64,000 bases of DNA from Nigrospora sphaerica (Eukaryota > Ascomycota > Sordariomycetes > Amphisphaeriales > Apiosporaceae), in the NCBI GenBank assembly GCA_018287875.1, contig JAGVVL010000002.1:6510001-6574000 (forward strand), read 5' to 3'. The translations under genes were made by a program, and so were the position numbers. Positions within the stretch are counted from its first letter, which is position 1, and every line of letters begins with the position of its first letter. Positions 12,342 through 23,465 of this stretch are shown here, in pieces. The notes below the pieces were generated by a model. It was given only the letters and a program-made list of their open reading frames with translations, made no database searches and was not told where the DNA came from.

Positions 12342-13824
12342 CTCGGCCAGCTACGTCGGCGGTCCGGGGGGTGGTTGTGGGTGTTTGGGTTGAGGTTCTC
12401 GCATGCGACCGAGGGGGCCGGAGGAAAGAGAGAACTGCCCAGAATAGTATTCCGAAGCAAAAACCAGCACCGGGGTGTCCGTGGCCCGTCAACGAAGACA
12501 CGTTCAGGTGAGACCTCGCGGGGTTGTGATGGACAAAGATCAGCCCGAAGGGACGACGGGTTTCGCGAGGCGGGAAGCTGGAGGGTTGGAACGTGTGCTT
12601 GGCTGGGCTGCTGGGGGGGGGGGGTGGTGGGGGGGCGGTTGGGAGACTGGACCGATTGTGACGGACCGGGTACGATCAATTGCCCTGCTGGTTTCAAAGG
12701 GGGCTGCAAACAGCATGGGATGGGATTTGGGGGACCTGACTTAGGTGCCAAGGTACGTATGGAAAGTAAACCCCCCCGTCTCCAGACTGGGCAGCAAAAA
12801 TGCACGCTGGCTGGACCCTAAAACTAATAAAGTATACTACGAGGTACGCGGCAAGCCTCCAGCCGAGTTGGGGAGGTGGGGGGCGAACCCCGGGGCCTCC
12901 CGTCAGATACGGGAATCGTGATGAGACGAGTGCCCGGCTGGAAACCTGGGGGGGTATACTTTCCACTGTACCTCACTCTCGGGACTTCTTTCGTCCCAGA
13001 AATAGGCCTGCGTTTCTTGAAAACCCAATCATCTATGTTTCGGTGAGCCCAGGCGATTCAAACCCCACCGGCCGAGCGGAGCATTGGACCGGCGCCCAAA
13101 AGGTCCATGGGTCTACCTGGATACAGGAACCATCTCAATTATCCGTTCTCAGTGCTAGGGTAGATCCCATGATAGCACCCCGGATACCTCGTATTAGGAG
13201 GCAGCCCGAGTCAACACACGGCCATTCACCCCAATTCATACGAAAAGAGGTGGGTTTGGAGTATACGCCGAGGTAGCCTCGGTTGATTGCCAGACTGCCA
13301 CGGTATTCCCACCGCACGCGAGAATACTGCCTAGAACAGATAATGTCACCACCTCCACCACCTGGCCTGATCTCCAGGCCCAGCTTTCCTGGCTACGATG
13401 TACGGTCAGTCTCTGCGTCGTCCAACCTTCGACTGGGCGTCCGCAGACCACCCCTTACGCGACCCAGCTACCAACGTTACACTTCGCTGCAAAGTGCTTA
13501 AGCCTTAGCGCATGTCTCACTTATCGCCACCATGTCGGCCGAGCGCCACACGTCTGACCAAGCGAGCCGGCCGACAGTGCGCACCAGCAGCTCTCAAAGC
13601 CTTGGCCTGGGGACCGCCGCGCCTGTATCTGATACTGTACCGTGACATCACGTACATCGCACCTTCAGGTGCCTACCCGAGGTAGTCAACAGCTGCAGCA
13701 GGGCGTGGCTCCTTCCGAGCCCGCGCCGAGACCACGAGGAAGCGCTGCGGCCCGAGAAAAGAACAAATGGGCAACTAAGACTAACAAGGTACGGTGTTTT
13801 GAACCTTCGTCACCATCCAGTCCA
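12342..13824. other. intergenic, 1.5 kb, no gene seen
   Basis: Probable promoter of the small membrane protein gene (pyrimidine-rich on its coding strand just upstream of 12341) and 3' flank of the phosphatase gene. A 12-base G run lies at 12613-12624. No supported coding region. Confidence 0.5.
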
Positions 13825-15416
13825 TCATGCAAAGCACTGCTCCCAGTGCCCACCAGCTCGGGCAAAGCTCAGACTGTCGACAAACTTGCTCAGCTCGCAG
13901 CGCCCTAGCACGTCCGCACCGCAGTCCTGCAATGGAACCACCCTGTCATTCACCAGCACCCGCACCAGCTCATCGTCCGAGCCTTCGCACTGCATCTTCT
14001 CAACGTACATTCTCGCGGCGAAGGGGACCGTCCAGCTGGCGGCGTAGCCATTGGTGTCCTTGGGAGAGGCCTTGGTGGTGTTGGAAAGGGGCTCGGTGGC
14101 ATTGTAAAGGCCCAGCGCTGCCATGACACCCACCATGTCGTTGTCGTGGCTAAAATCGGCGTACAGGGTCTTGCCCAGGGGAAACGTCTTGTCCGAGCCG
14201 TCCAGCGTCGAGTTGGTGGTCGTCTCGTCCACCACCGGTCGCCCCGTCAGCCGTGCCACAAGCTCGTTAACAAAGCCCACTCCTTGGCTGGGTCCGAGAG
14301 GGTTTCCGTTGCCGTACCCATACCACTTCCCCAGAGACTGGAAGTAGTCGTAGCTGTGCCACTCGTCCCGAGTGAACAGGTCACAGAACGGCGAGAGCCG
14401 TCCGTTAGGGTCGGCAACCGTGTTGAACGGGCAGAGGTCCATGAAGTAGACAACATCGGGCAGGGTCAAGTTGGCGCCCGGGAGGTTACGGTTTAGTTTC
14501 TCGGCGATGGGAGGCGCAAATATGTCCAACCAAGTCCTTTGGGCCTCGCTCCCCACCTCCGAGGCGGGTCCGTCCTCAAACGCCTTGCAGTTCCCATGGC
14601 TCAGCGTGTTGTTAACGCCGGCGTCTTCGGGAATCACCAGGACTCGATAAGGATAGGCGTCCGGCGCGTGTGCTTGGCTGTCCGCGCGGCGTGTTTCGTG
14701 AAATCCTTGAGTCCAGTTGAGTGCCGACTCTACCACGCGGTTCTGCCCAGCAGACCGCACATACGGTGAATGCTCTCGCGTCAGATGGCGGTATCGCTTG
14801 TAGAACTTGATGCCCGAGTTGACCATCTGCCGCTGGCCAAACAGGGAGAGCTCGTCGGCGCCGAGCGTGTATTGGTAGTTCTTGATGAACTCGTAGTGCT
14901 TACCGTAGTCGCGGACGTTGTCGTGAATGCGTTGAATGATGGCGCTGTAGAGGACTGTCTTGGACGCCGTAGGGTCTCGTGCTCCGTGGCGCGAGAGGAC
15001 CTGAGCAAAGGTCACGCGGCAGTCCTTGGGCGTGGAGCGGCTGGCGGCCGAAGGCACTGAATAATACGGCGAATACTGACCCCAGGAGTGTGAGATCTCG
15101 GGCGCGCACTGGAAGCCATTCTTGGCAGAATCGCAAGAATGGGCCGAGCCCGTTCGCCTGTGGATCTTGGTCAGTGAAGGCCGCTCTAAGTGTGCAACCG
15201 GGAGTCAAGAACATACAAGTACCCAATCACGAAGAACAGCGCGGCTGCTATCAGAAAGCCGACCACTGCAAGTTTCTTGAGTGACCGTTTGCGCTCGCCG
15301 TCTTTCCAGGCGACGGCTTCCGCTTTTGCGCCCTCGTGCTCGCCGGCATCCGGGAGTGCACTGTATTTGTACGATTTCCGGGACTTGGCCTTGTCAAAGA
15401 CGTCGGTAATCGCCAT
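13825..15416 (-). CDS. Histidine acid phosphatase / phytase-like, membrane-anchored
   Basis: Hydrolyses phosphomonoesters (phytase/acid phosphatase clan, histidine phosphatase branch 2). Two exons, 15416-15217 and 15157-13825, joined by a 59-bp intron (GTATGT donor, CTGAC branch, CCACAG acceptor), 510 residues. The catalytic motif RHGARDP starts at R123, with H124 as nucleophile. The distal proton donor motif is SHDNDMVG near residue 360. Conserved Cys residues ([11 protein letters not shown]-terminal [10 protein letters not shown]) match the secreted phytase fold. Several NxS/T sites are present (NTT, NLT, NAT). Unusually, the N-terminus is not a cleavable signal. About 47 polar residues precede a helix [19 protein letters not shown] (49-67), predicting a type II membrane protein with the catalytic domain outside the cytosol. 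The ATG at 15416 sits in a good context (ATCATGG). An in-frame ATG upstream at 15464 is possible but less likely. Confidence 0.9.
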
Positions 15417-17102
15417 GATGGCAAAGCGGCTGGCAAGACCACTCGTGACCATTGCTCGGCCCAAAAATAAAAGAATCCTGCGGCGCTATGCCCTGTCCAC
15501 ACAATCCGACACGGGAAACCCACAGCCAAAGTTGCAGGAGTTTTCCCCCAGCTTGCCGTAGCGATAACCGTATGTATGATTATGTCACGCGGTACGGGAG
15601 AGAGAGATGTTGGTGGTCGGATTGGAATGGGTTTCCAAGCGGAAGACTGAAACAGGAGGGGACAGGAGTTATCAAAAGCAGCCGGCGGTGTCCAGATAGG
15701 TTAGCGTGTGTTCATACACCACGGAACCTACCAACACACAGTACGCCCGCAGGTTATCCATAATGACACGCGGTTACGGAGAATTGCCCGCACGGGTACC
15801 ACTAGCTTGGCCTTTAGATCCTGTGGGTTTTTGCGTAGTAGAGGCCAGTACGTAATGCTACCTACAAGTGGGTAGGACTACTGACTTACCACAACTACTG
15901 TCCTCGTCTCTGGTTGGTACCTGGGACTTTGTGGTGTCAGGGTGGTCACGGTTGTGCTGACTACCAAATACTATGAGAAGCATCGGGCTCGCCTACTCCT
16001 GGGGACGTACCTACTTGGGCCGAGCGGCTTGAAGCGGCGGCTCTACCCACACGCTGGAGTTGCACACCTCTAGCGCCGACTTTAGTTGAGGGACACTGCC
16101 TCCAACAGAGTACGGAGTGCCCGTTCGCCACCTACTACCCATATACTTAGTCCACTACAAAGCCCGGGGAGTACAGTCGTCAGCCGAGAGAACCATGTAG
16201 GCACTTATCTATCGCCTTGTACATCGGCGTAGAATCTTTCGTTGAGATCGTACGCGCACTAGGAGCTGATAAACGAAGGCACCGGCTACCCTCTAGATAC
16301 TCGCATGGAATTTAGACCCTGCCTTCAAGTGCATGGGCCTGTCGGCGCAGGCCCCCAAGGTCGCCGTGTTGATCGTACACGCTCCGGGGACTGGTCAAGT
16401 CGTCGCGCCTCCGGGTGGTCGAGGGCATCGTACTACCTCTACGTGTCTGTACTCAGTGCCAACCCTCACCTACAGCCCAGCCCCCCCCCCCGGGTTGTTA
16501 GGTAATAGCGGAAGAAGTTTTACCGTCTTTGCCCAATGAAAAGAGGCGGGTGAGACGCTGCCACGCGGACGCGCGAGAGCGACTGGGCAGCCGTGTCCCT
16601 AAGTTATGACGTCACCCGATGACCTAGCAGAACCCTTACCCGCTCACCCTCGCATCATGCTGCAGGTGTTTCGCATCCCGTCGTCAAATGACAGGAGACG
16701 ATCTCTCGGCTCGATGATGCCATGCCACAGTTCCGACGCAATGGCCCCGGATTTGGGCACCTCTCGATCTGTTCAGGTCGCGTATATATGTGACCCGTAC
16801 CCACCGCACACCACCTCCGCTGCATGACATATGTACCGAGCAAGTATGCATTGAATGTTCTAAGATCTCTGTATCTGGCCCCAATTTTGATATCTCGATA
16901 TCTAGCATCAAGTCTAAGATCTCCGTACCTGGCGACGAGTTACACCAACCATACCCTTAATTTACAGATCGCACGCACCACCGGCTTAGGCTGAACCCAT
17001 TGCTCCTTCATCACCATCACGCCGGCCGGGACCGTTTCCAGCTGCTCAAAGCCTCGACTGATACAGTTGTCTCGACGTCTCATTCCGCAAACTCGCCTGC
17101 CC
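15417..17102. other. divergent intergenic region, 1.7 kb
   Basis: Shared upstream region of the phosphatase (-) and the Arg-rich protein gene (+). No supported gene. It contains an imperfect direct repeat near 16.9 kb, listed separately, and many GTAC/TACCTA words. Confidence 0.5.
16859..16933. repeat. imperfect 21-bp direct repeat, 54-bp spacing
   Basis: The 21-mers at 16859-16879 and 16913-16933 (TCTAAGATCT then C/T then T/C-type positions, ending CTGGC) differ at two sites, both C/T transitions. Between them is the near-palindrome GATATCTCGATATC. The copies end about 170 bp before the ATG of the downstream gene, so they could be regulatory. No factor is known. Confidence 0.7.
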
Positions 17103-17690
17103 ATGGATCTCTTCCGCACAAAAGACCCCGAGTCCCGGGAGAGACGAAAAGAACTCGAGAAGAAGGCCGGGTGTGGCTACAAGGAACCGCTACTGCTCGC
17201 CGCCATCGGCATAGGCCTCGTTTGGAATATCGAAAACCAAGTAAGCAAGTATAACGAACAGAAAGATGCCGAGGCGAAACGCGACAGCGACCGTTTGGAA
17301 CGCCAACGGCGGAGGAAGGAGGATGACCTGCGTCGCCAGGGGCAGCGGTCGACAGATTCAGCCCGCGCATCACTACCCGGGAGCCGCCGGAGCGACCGAG
17401 ACCGAGAGGCTCGCCGCCGGAGCTCCAGCCGATACGTGGACGACGGCTACCGGCGAGACGTGAGCAGGCATCCAGAAGACCGCTACCGTCGGGATTCCAG
17501 CCGCCACCCGGACGAAGGCTACCGCTTGGAGGGCTCCGGAGAACGACGCATGGATGACTACGGACGCGGTTATTCTCCGGAGGAGTATCGCGGTTACCGG
17601 GATCAGTACCGCGACCACCACAACGACTATCGCTACGAAGAGCGTCGGGATGGGAGTGTCCGTCGAAGCAGCCGGCGTGACTCGTTTTGA
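17103..17690 (+). CDS. Arg-rich small protein with one hydrophobic helix, unknown function
   Basis: Single-exon gene, 195 residues. I do not recognise it. The charged N-terminus MDLFRTKDPESRERRKELEKK is followed by a hydrophobic helix LLLAAIGIGLVWNI (about 30-43), then a long strongly basic, Ser/Arg/Asp/Tyr-rich tail. The tail holds a near-tandem 11-12-residue repeat, GYRRDVSRHPED then RYRRDSSRHPDE, at about residues 116-139, and ends in RRSSRRDSF. An in-frame ATG 12 codons upstream exists, but the ATG at 17103 begins the more protein-like sequence. The stop lies 247 bp from the convergent decarboxylase stop. It could be a small tail-anchored or membrane-associated RS/RD-type protein. Confidence 0.6.
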   Translation: MDLFRTKDPESRERRKELEKKAGCGYKEPLLLAAIGIGLVWNIENQVSKYNEQKDAEAKRDSDRLERQRRRKEDDLRRQGQRSTDSARASLPGSRRSDRDREARRRSSSRYVDDGYRRDVSRHPEDRYRRDSSRHPDEGYRLEGSGERRMDDYGRGYSPEEYRGYRDQYRDHHNDYRYEERRDGSVRRSSRRDSF

Positions 17691-17937
17691 CCAATAGGCA
17701 GGTGCTCGAATATATCGATTCAGAATGGCGTTGGGCATGCTTGTACATGACGACGGGAGGGAATGCCACGGAGCCGTGCTCGGAATCATTAGTAAAGCGT
17801 CATTGCATTTATCATGAGACACGATCCGTTCTCTAACAACATTCTGAACGGCGGGGAGGGCCAATGTCTCCTTGTACCGAATCGAGAGGCTAATATGCAT
17901 CGAATATGTATAATACCCATTCGCCTGGGTCGCTCGT

Positions 17938-19575
17938 CTAAGTCTGCAGCGCCTTCTCGGCAGCCTCGACCAAAATCTTGAAGTGCTTCTGTACATGTTC
18001 CGCCTCCACGAACGGCGTGCTTGGGCAATGGCGCATGGCAAAAATACCTCCTACAACAGTGCTGGAGAGAAAGATTTGGCCTTCTGCGTTCACCGCATCG
18101 TGGCACTTCTTCGTCAGGGCATTGACTTCCTCGAGTCCGACATCCTGTCCTTCGCTCTTGCTCTTCAGCCTGAAGACTGTTAGGGCAAACCGGGGACCGG
18201 TGAGAATCTCGAACAAATCGCCCCGGCTCTTGACCAACTCAGCAAACGTTTCTCCCAGGCCCACATGTTTGCGGATGTGCGCCTGCAGGCCCTTGATCCC
18301 GTATGACCGGAGAACAAACCAGACCTTCAGGCTGCGGAAGCGCCGTCCGAAGGGTATCTGCCAGTCGCGGTAATCGGTCACAAGGCCGGAGTCGGTGTAA
18401 TCGTTCCGCAAGATCGCCAGCGTCACACTGAGGGCCTCAATCAGCCAGTGCCGGTTCTTAACAAACAAGACGCTGCAGTCAAAGTTGGTCAGAAGCCACT
18501 TGTGCAGGTTCGTGTTAAAGCTGTGGAACTTGTCGAGATATTTGGTCAGGTGCTGATACTCTGGGCAGATGAGGGCCACACCGGCGTAGGCCGCATCGAC
18601 GTGAACCCAGATTTCGCCCTGCCCAGCAGGGGCTGGCTCGGCCAGGACCGCCGTAATGGATTCGAAATCATCGACGGAGCACGTATCGGTAGTGCCAAGC
18701 GTCGCCGTTAGATAGAAGGGCTCCAGACCCTTGGCGCGAAGCTCCTGAATGGTGCCCCGCAGCCCCTCGCCCGTCATCTTGTAACCGTCCTTGGCAAAGA
18801 CGGGTACGGCGCGGAACCGGACACCGGCAATCATGGCGGCTTTCTTGGTCGCGCTGTGGGTGGCCGTGCTTCCCAATGCTACAAGTTTGCCGCGCCGCTC
18901 GGCCATGGCGTCTTCCAACTCCTCGCCGGAAAGGTTGAGATGAGCCGTGGCTTCGCGCAGGTACTTGTCCCGCGCCGCCACCATGACGGTGACGATGGCC
19001 TCGGATGCGGTACCGTGGATGACACCACCTCCGTGCGTAGGCCCGGTGGACAAGTAGCACGGAGGCAGAGCAAAGGCGCGAGCCAGCCAGTCCAACACGA
19101 TCGTCTCCAACTCGGTGACGGCCGGAGAGCAGATCCAGTTGAAAGCTGCCCCGGTAAATGCGGTCGAGTACATCTCGCCCAGCATAGCCGGGAAACTGGA
19201 CGACGAAGGAAACCAAGCCAAGAAGTTTGGCGATTGCCTAGGACGAATTTGGTCAGTATGGGATATGACAGACACGATCTCGCTGTCATCCGGTGGAGTC
19301 GGCTCACCAGTGAGTCAAGCCAGGCACTATCTTGTCTTCGATATCCTTCTGGATATCCGCCCAGGCCTCGCCGTTTTCAGGTGCTTGCTCCGGCAGGAGC
19401 TTCTTCAGGTAACCCGGCTCGACATCGGATACGACGCGGCGGTCTTCAATGGTGTCGTAGTATTTGACAACTTGGTCAACTGGTTAGCAGGGTAAGTGAT
19501 GGGGAATGGTTTACACCAATGCTCACTCTGGTCAATAGACGAGATGGCCGCTTCTCTAAACTCTTCGGAGTCCAT
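17938..19575 (-). CDS. Group II PLP-dependent decarboxylase (aromatic-L-amino-acid/tyrosine decarboxylase family)
   Basis: Removes CO2 from an amino acid, probably aromatic. Fungal members act on Tyr, DOPA or Trp. Three exons: 19575-19527, 19479-19308 and 19237-17938, 506 residues, the usual family length. Exon joins give SSIDQIDQVVKYY and THWQSPNFLAWFPSSSSFP, the latter a family landmark. The PLP lysine is K320 in FNTNLHKWLLTNFDCS, the pyridine-N aspartate D288 is in VHVDAAYAG, and the ring-stacking histidine H201 is in TATHSATKKA. GGGVIHGTASEA is the phosphate-binding stretch. There is no signal peptide, so it should be cytosolic. It is divergently arranged with lysyl-tRNA synthetase over 1.1 kb. 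Substrate choice cannot be read from the sequence; glutamate decarboxylase is less likely given the overall pattern. Confidence 0.93.
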
Positions 19576-20686
19576 CGTGATGGCGCGAGTGGTCGAGAAA
19601 ATGAGGATACAGTGATTACAAGCGTGCAGCAACTGTGAACGGTGGCGATATAGTGATGACAGCTATTCCAGCTTATCAAACACGTGTGTACCTGCAAATT
19701 GCGCTTGTAAATGCAGAAGGCCGCTGTCGGAGTGAAGACAAGGTAATGGGATAAGTGTGGTATGGCGAGGGACTGAAACGGCTGTAAGGGTACTACAATG
19801 CCCGTGGGTCGCCGGCTCTTCGCGTGATACGTAGTTCTCTGCTATTTTAAAGAAAGGAAAAAAGGCAACTCGGTAGAGAAGAAACCGGGACGACTCGGTA
19901 CAAAACAAGCCTGACCATCGGGGGATTTCCGTCCAATTGCCTACAGGAATAAGTACATACTTATCTACTTACAACCTAGGCGGTGCCTGTGGGCTGCTCA
20001 GGATCTATTGGATCCCTAATCAAAACGTGGGGCTCGAATGTCTCCGGGAGGGCGTTCAGACGCTGGCCTAACCCGCCACCTCTTGGAATGGACGGCCTTC
20101 CGTTCCGGTGACGGAGTTGACCAAATTGTGAGGAGACATCTAGGCGAGGTTTCTTCTTTAACTATATAGGACAGTGTATGGCCCTCCTGTTGCGCGTGGA
20201 GCCCGATCATTACATAGGGGGCGGTAGTGGAACGAGGGTATAGAAGCCATGATACTATGGCCGTTTGTGCGAGCTCGGAAGGCCGATACACATCATCAGA
20301 GTCACGCCACGGTTATACGGCCCATGCGAGGAACGATCAGACGCACCCACTCCTTCCATAGAGTGAAACGGTACAAAAGGGAGGGGTTGTGCGGGGCAAA
20401 ACTTCCGATCTGAAGCGGCTTGAGGACAGAATCTGGCATGGCCAGTATTAAGCAGGTGCGATGACGGCGGTCCAACGATAAGATAAGAGTCACCAGGCGC
20501 GGGGTGGGCGGAAAATGCATTCATGCCCCGCCTTGAACCCGATCCGGTGCGCCTGGTGCGAAGGATGGAAGCCACAGAACCGTCGCTAGGGTAAAAGTGT
20601 GTCAACATATTTTATCTGCTGGTGGCCCGAACACGAAGCGCTCGCCACGAACAACCGGTTATTCCTCGCTCGACACCACCACCGCG
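19576..20686. other. divergent promoter region between decarboxylase and lysyl-tRNA synthetase
   Basis: About 1.1 kb holding the two 5' regions. No supported coding frame. Frames of 70-117 codons on the minus strand lack protein features. Confidence 0.5.
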
Positions 20687-22644
20687 ATGACTGATGCCAC
20701 CGAGAACAATGCGGCCGCCTCTGCGGCCGACAAGGTCGCCGCTGATGTCGGCAAGCTTCACCTCGACGAGGTGACGGGTGAGATGATCTCCAAGACGGAG
20801 CTCAAGAAGCGCCAGAAGAAGCGCGAAAAGGAGGCCCAGAAGGAGACCAAGCAGGGCCAGCAGGCCGCCAAGCCGCAGAAGGAGCAGAAGGAGCAGGCCG
20901 TGGACGAGAGCCAGCTCACGCCCAACCAGTACTTCGAGATCCGATCGCGCCGCGTCAATGAGCTTCACGCCCAGGGCAAGGCCTACCCCCACAAGTTCAA
21001 GGTCGACTACGACATCCGCAAGTTCGCCGAGGAGTTCAAGCACCTCAAGAACGGTGAGTCGGACAAGTCCAGGCCGATGCAGCTCGCTGGCCGAGTCTAC
21101 GTCAAGCGCTCGGCCGGCGCCAAGCTTGTCTTCTACGACCTCCGTTCCGAGGGCACCAGGCTCCAGGTGCTCGCCCAGGCCCAGGAGTCGGACCCCAACG
21201 CCCCCAGCTTCGAGAGTCAGCACGTCGACCTGCGACGTGGTGATATCGTAGGCATCCGGGGCTTTCCCACGCGTACCAACCCCAAGAGCAAGGCCAGCGA
21301 GGGCGAGTACTCGGGCGAGCTGTCCATCGCCGCCACCGAGGTCACCCTCCTGTCGCCGTGCCTGCACCAGATCCCCGATGACCACTACGGCTTCAAGAAC
21401 CCTGAGCAGCGATTCCGACAGAGATACCTCGACTTGATCATGAACGACAAGGCTCGCAACATCTTCCTGACCCGCGCCAAGGTCGACTCCTTCATCCGAC
21501 GCTGGTTCGACGACCGCGACTTTGTTGCCGTCCAAACCCCCATGCTGAACGCTGTGGCCGGCGGCGCCACCGCCAGACCCTTCATCACCCACCACAACGA
21601 CCTGGACATTGACATGTACCTTCGCGTTGCCCCCGAGCTGTACCTGAAGATGCTGGTCGTCGGTGGCCTCAACCGTGTCTACGAGATGGGCCGTCAGTTC
21701 CGGAACGAAGGCATGGATCTGACCCACAACCCCGAGTTCACCACCCTGGAGTTCTACATGGCCTACGCCGACGTTTTTGATCTCATGGAAATGACCGAGG
21801 AGCTCGTGTCAAGCCTGGTCTACCACATCCACGGCTCGTACGAGACCGTCTTCCACAAGCAGGACGGCACCGAGTACAAGGTCAACTGGAAGGGTCCCTG
21901 GCGACGAATCGAGATGATTCCTGCTTTGGAGGAAATATGTGGTGTGACATTCCCCCCTGCGGATCAGATGCACACCGAGGAGACCGGCACCTTCCTCAAG
22001 GACGTGCTCAAGAAGATGAAGGTGGACTGCCCGCCGCCTCTGACGAACTCGCGAATGCTGGACACCCTGGTTGGCGAGTTCCTCGAGAGCCAAGCCGTGA
22101 GTTGCCGTCCTGTCCCGTGCTCCGACCCATGCGCTGACCAGAACAACAGATCAACCCTACTTTCATCAAGGGCCACCCTCAGATGATGTCCCCGTTGGCC
22201 AAGAGCGACCGCAACATTCCCGGCCTGTGCGAGCGTTTTGAGGTGTTTGTCTGCACCAAGGAGATTGTCAACGCGTAAGTCGAAAAGCCCCATGCTCCGC
22301 GGCGCACTACTAACGCGTACAAGGTACACCGAGTTGAACGTTGCGGCCGAGCAGCGTTTGAGATTTGAGGAGCAAGCCCGCCAGAAAGCGCAGGGTGACG
22401 ACGAGGCCCAGATGGTCGACGAGACGTTCTGCAGAGCTTTGGAGCACGCTCTGCCGCCGACGGGTGGCTGGGGCATGGGTATTGACCGAATGATCAGTAC
22501 GTTTACCTCCTCTTTCACAATATCTTATCTTTCCGCGGTGTCCGGGAGGGGAAATGATGCTAACTGCCTGTCTCTTCAGTGTTCTTGACCGATAACTACT
22601 CCATCAGAGAATGTCTCGCTTTCCCTACGATGCGACCGGAATAG
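20687..22644 (+). CDS. KRS1: Lysyl-tRNA synthetase, cytosolic class IIb
   Basis: Charges tRNA-Lys with lysine. Four exons: 20687-22096, 22150-22274, 22324-22496 and 22580-22644, 590 residues. The N-terminal eukaryotic extension is Lys/Glu/Gln-rich (about 30-80). The OB-fold anticodon-binding domain follows (about 115-245), then the class II core: motif 1 around [18 protein letters not shown], motif 2 around [27 protein letters not shown], the [11 protein letters not shown] block, and motif 3 [11 protein letters not shown] continuing over intron 3 to [16 protein letters not shown]. The protein ends TMRPE. The ATG at 20687 is chosen because the next upstream in-frame residues are not conserved-looking. 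After YTELN the usual DPxxQR is replaced by VAAEQR, see findings. Strong GC3 bias fits high expression. Confidence 0.97.
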
Positions 22645-23379
22645 AGAACGACTTACTTCCTCTTTTTCTCTGCGATATACACCGCTATTCTGCACCGCCG
22701 AGACAGCTGCCTTGGCCTTGTCTAAATGTCACACTAGGGCGCGTGGTATGATCTGGCCTGGATATGCCACCGGGACCATCTGTGTTCCCTGCGTTACCGG
22801 TACGCGGGCTCTGTCGGTAATAGAGTTGAGAAAGAGAATAACAAAAGGCCTACATGATTTGAATACCTAGTAGAAGCATCCAGTGGGCTCAGAGAGGGCT
22901 GGGCATGGCTCCTGCCTCGGAGTCTGTACATGCATGGGTTTCTGAGTGGCCGTTTTGTCGTGATCAAGCAATTTTCACCTTACCTCGACTGTCAGACGAC
23001 GGGATCCCAATCTCAAGACTAAACATGAAGACCTGACCGCATAAATTTGTCAGTAGAGTTGTATAAGCTGAGCATCGTACTTTGGCAGGGGCACGCCGAG
23101 TCGCCTGTTAGCCTGCTCTGCTTATTCACTCGGCATTGGCAGTGGACGAACTACCGAAAGACGACAGGCTCGGGCCGCACCTAACGAAATCGAAGCTGAT
23201 CATCGGTTCGCTAAGACGCTCCATTTTTTTCTACTAAGGTTATATACCATTATCAAGAAACTTTCAACAAGAAGTTCGACGAAGCGGTTCCACTTTGAAG
23301 AAATACCAAATCACGTTCGTTCTACCAGACGAACTGCGTGTTGTGTTCTTTCGAGCTGCGCAATCGATCTGAACATCTT
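22645..23379. other. intergenic, 0.7 kb, no gene seen
   Basis: 3' flank of lysyl-tRNA synthetase grading into AT-richer DNA before the tRNA gene. Nothing recognisable. Confidence 0.5.
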
Positions 23380-23453
23380 GGTCGGATGGTGTAGTTGGTT
23401 ATCACGTCAGTCTAACACACTGAAGGTCGCGAGATCGAGCCTCGCTCTGATCA
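23380..23453 (+). tRNA. tRNA-Val (anticodon AAC)
   Basis: A 74-nt cloverleaf can be drawn. The acceptor stem is GGTCGGA with TCTGATC (two G-U pairs). The D arm is GTGTAGTTGGTTATCAC. The anticodon stem TCAGT/ACTGA carries loop CTAACAC, with AAC at 23414-23416. The variable loop is AGGTC. The T stem is GCGAG/CTCGC and the discriminator base is A. No intron. The T loop reads ATCGAGC instead of the near-universal TTCGANN, so position 54 is A. A T5 tract follows, consistent with Pol III termination. Confidence 0.88.
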
Positions 23454-23460
23454 TGATATA

Positions 23461-23465
23461 TTTTT
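23461..23465 (+). terminator. Pol III terminator of tRNA-Val
   Basis: TTTTT begins 8 bases after the tRNA 3' end, the normal position for RNA polymerase III release. Confidence 0.7.

Noticed and set aside
20612..21727. 371-codon open frame antisense to lysyl-tRNA synthetase
   Set aside because: It mirrors a highly GC3-biased gene. Strong third-position bias removes stops on the opposite strand, and its composition (Leu/Gly/Val/Asp runs) is not protein-like.
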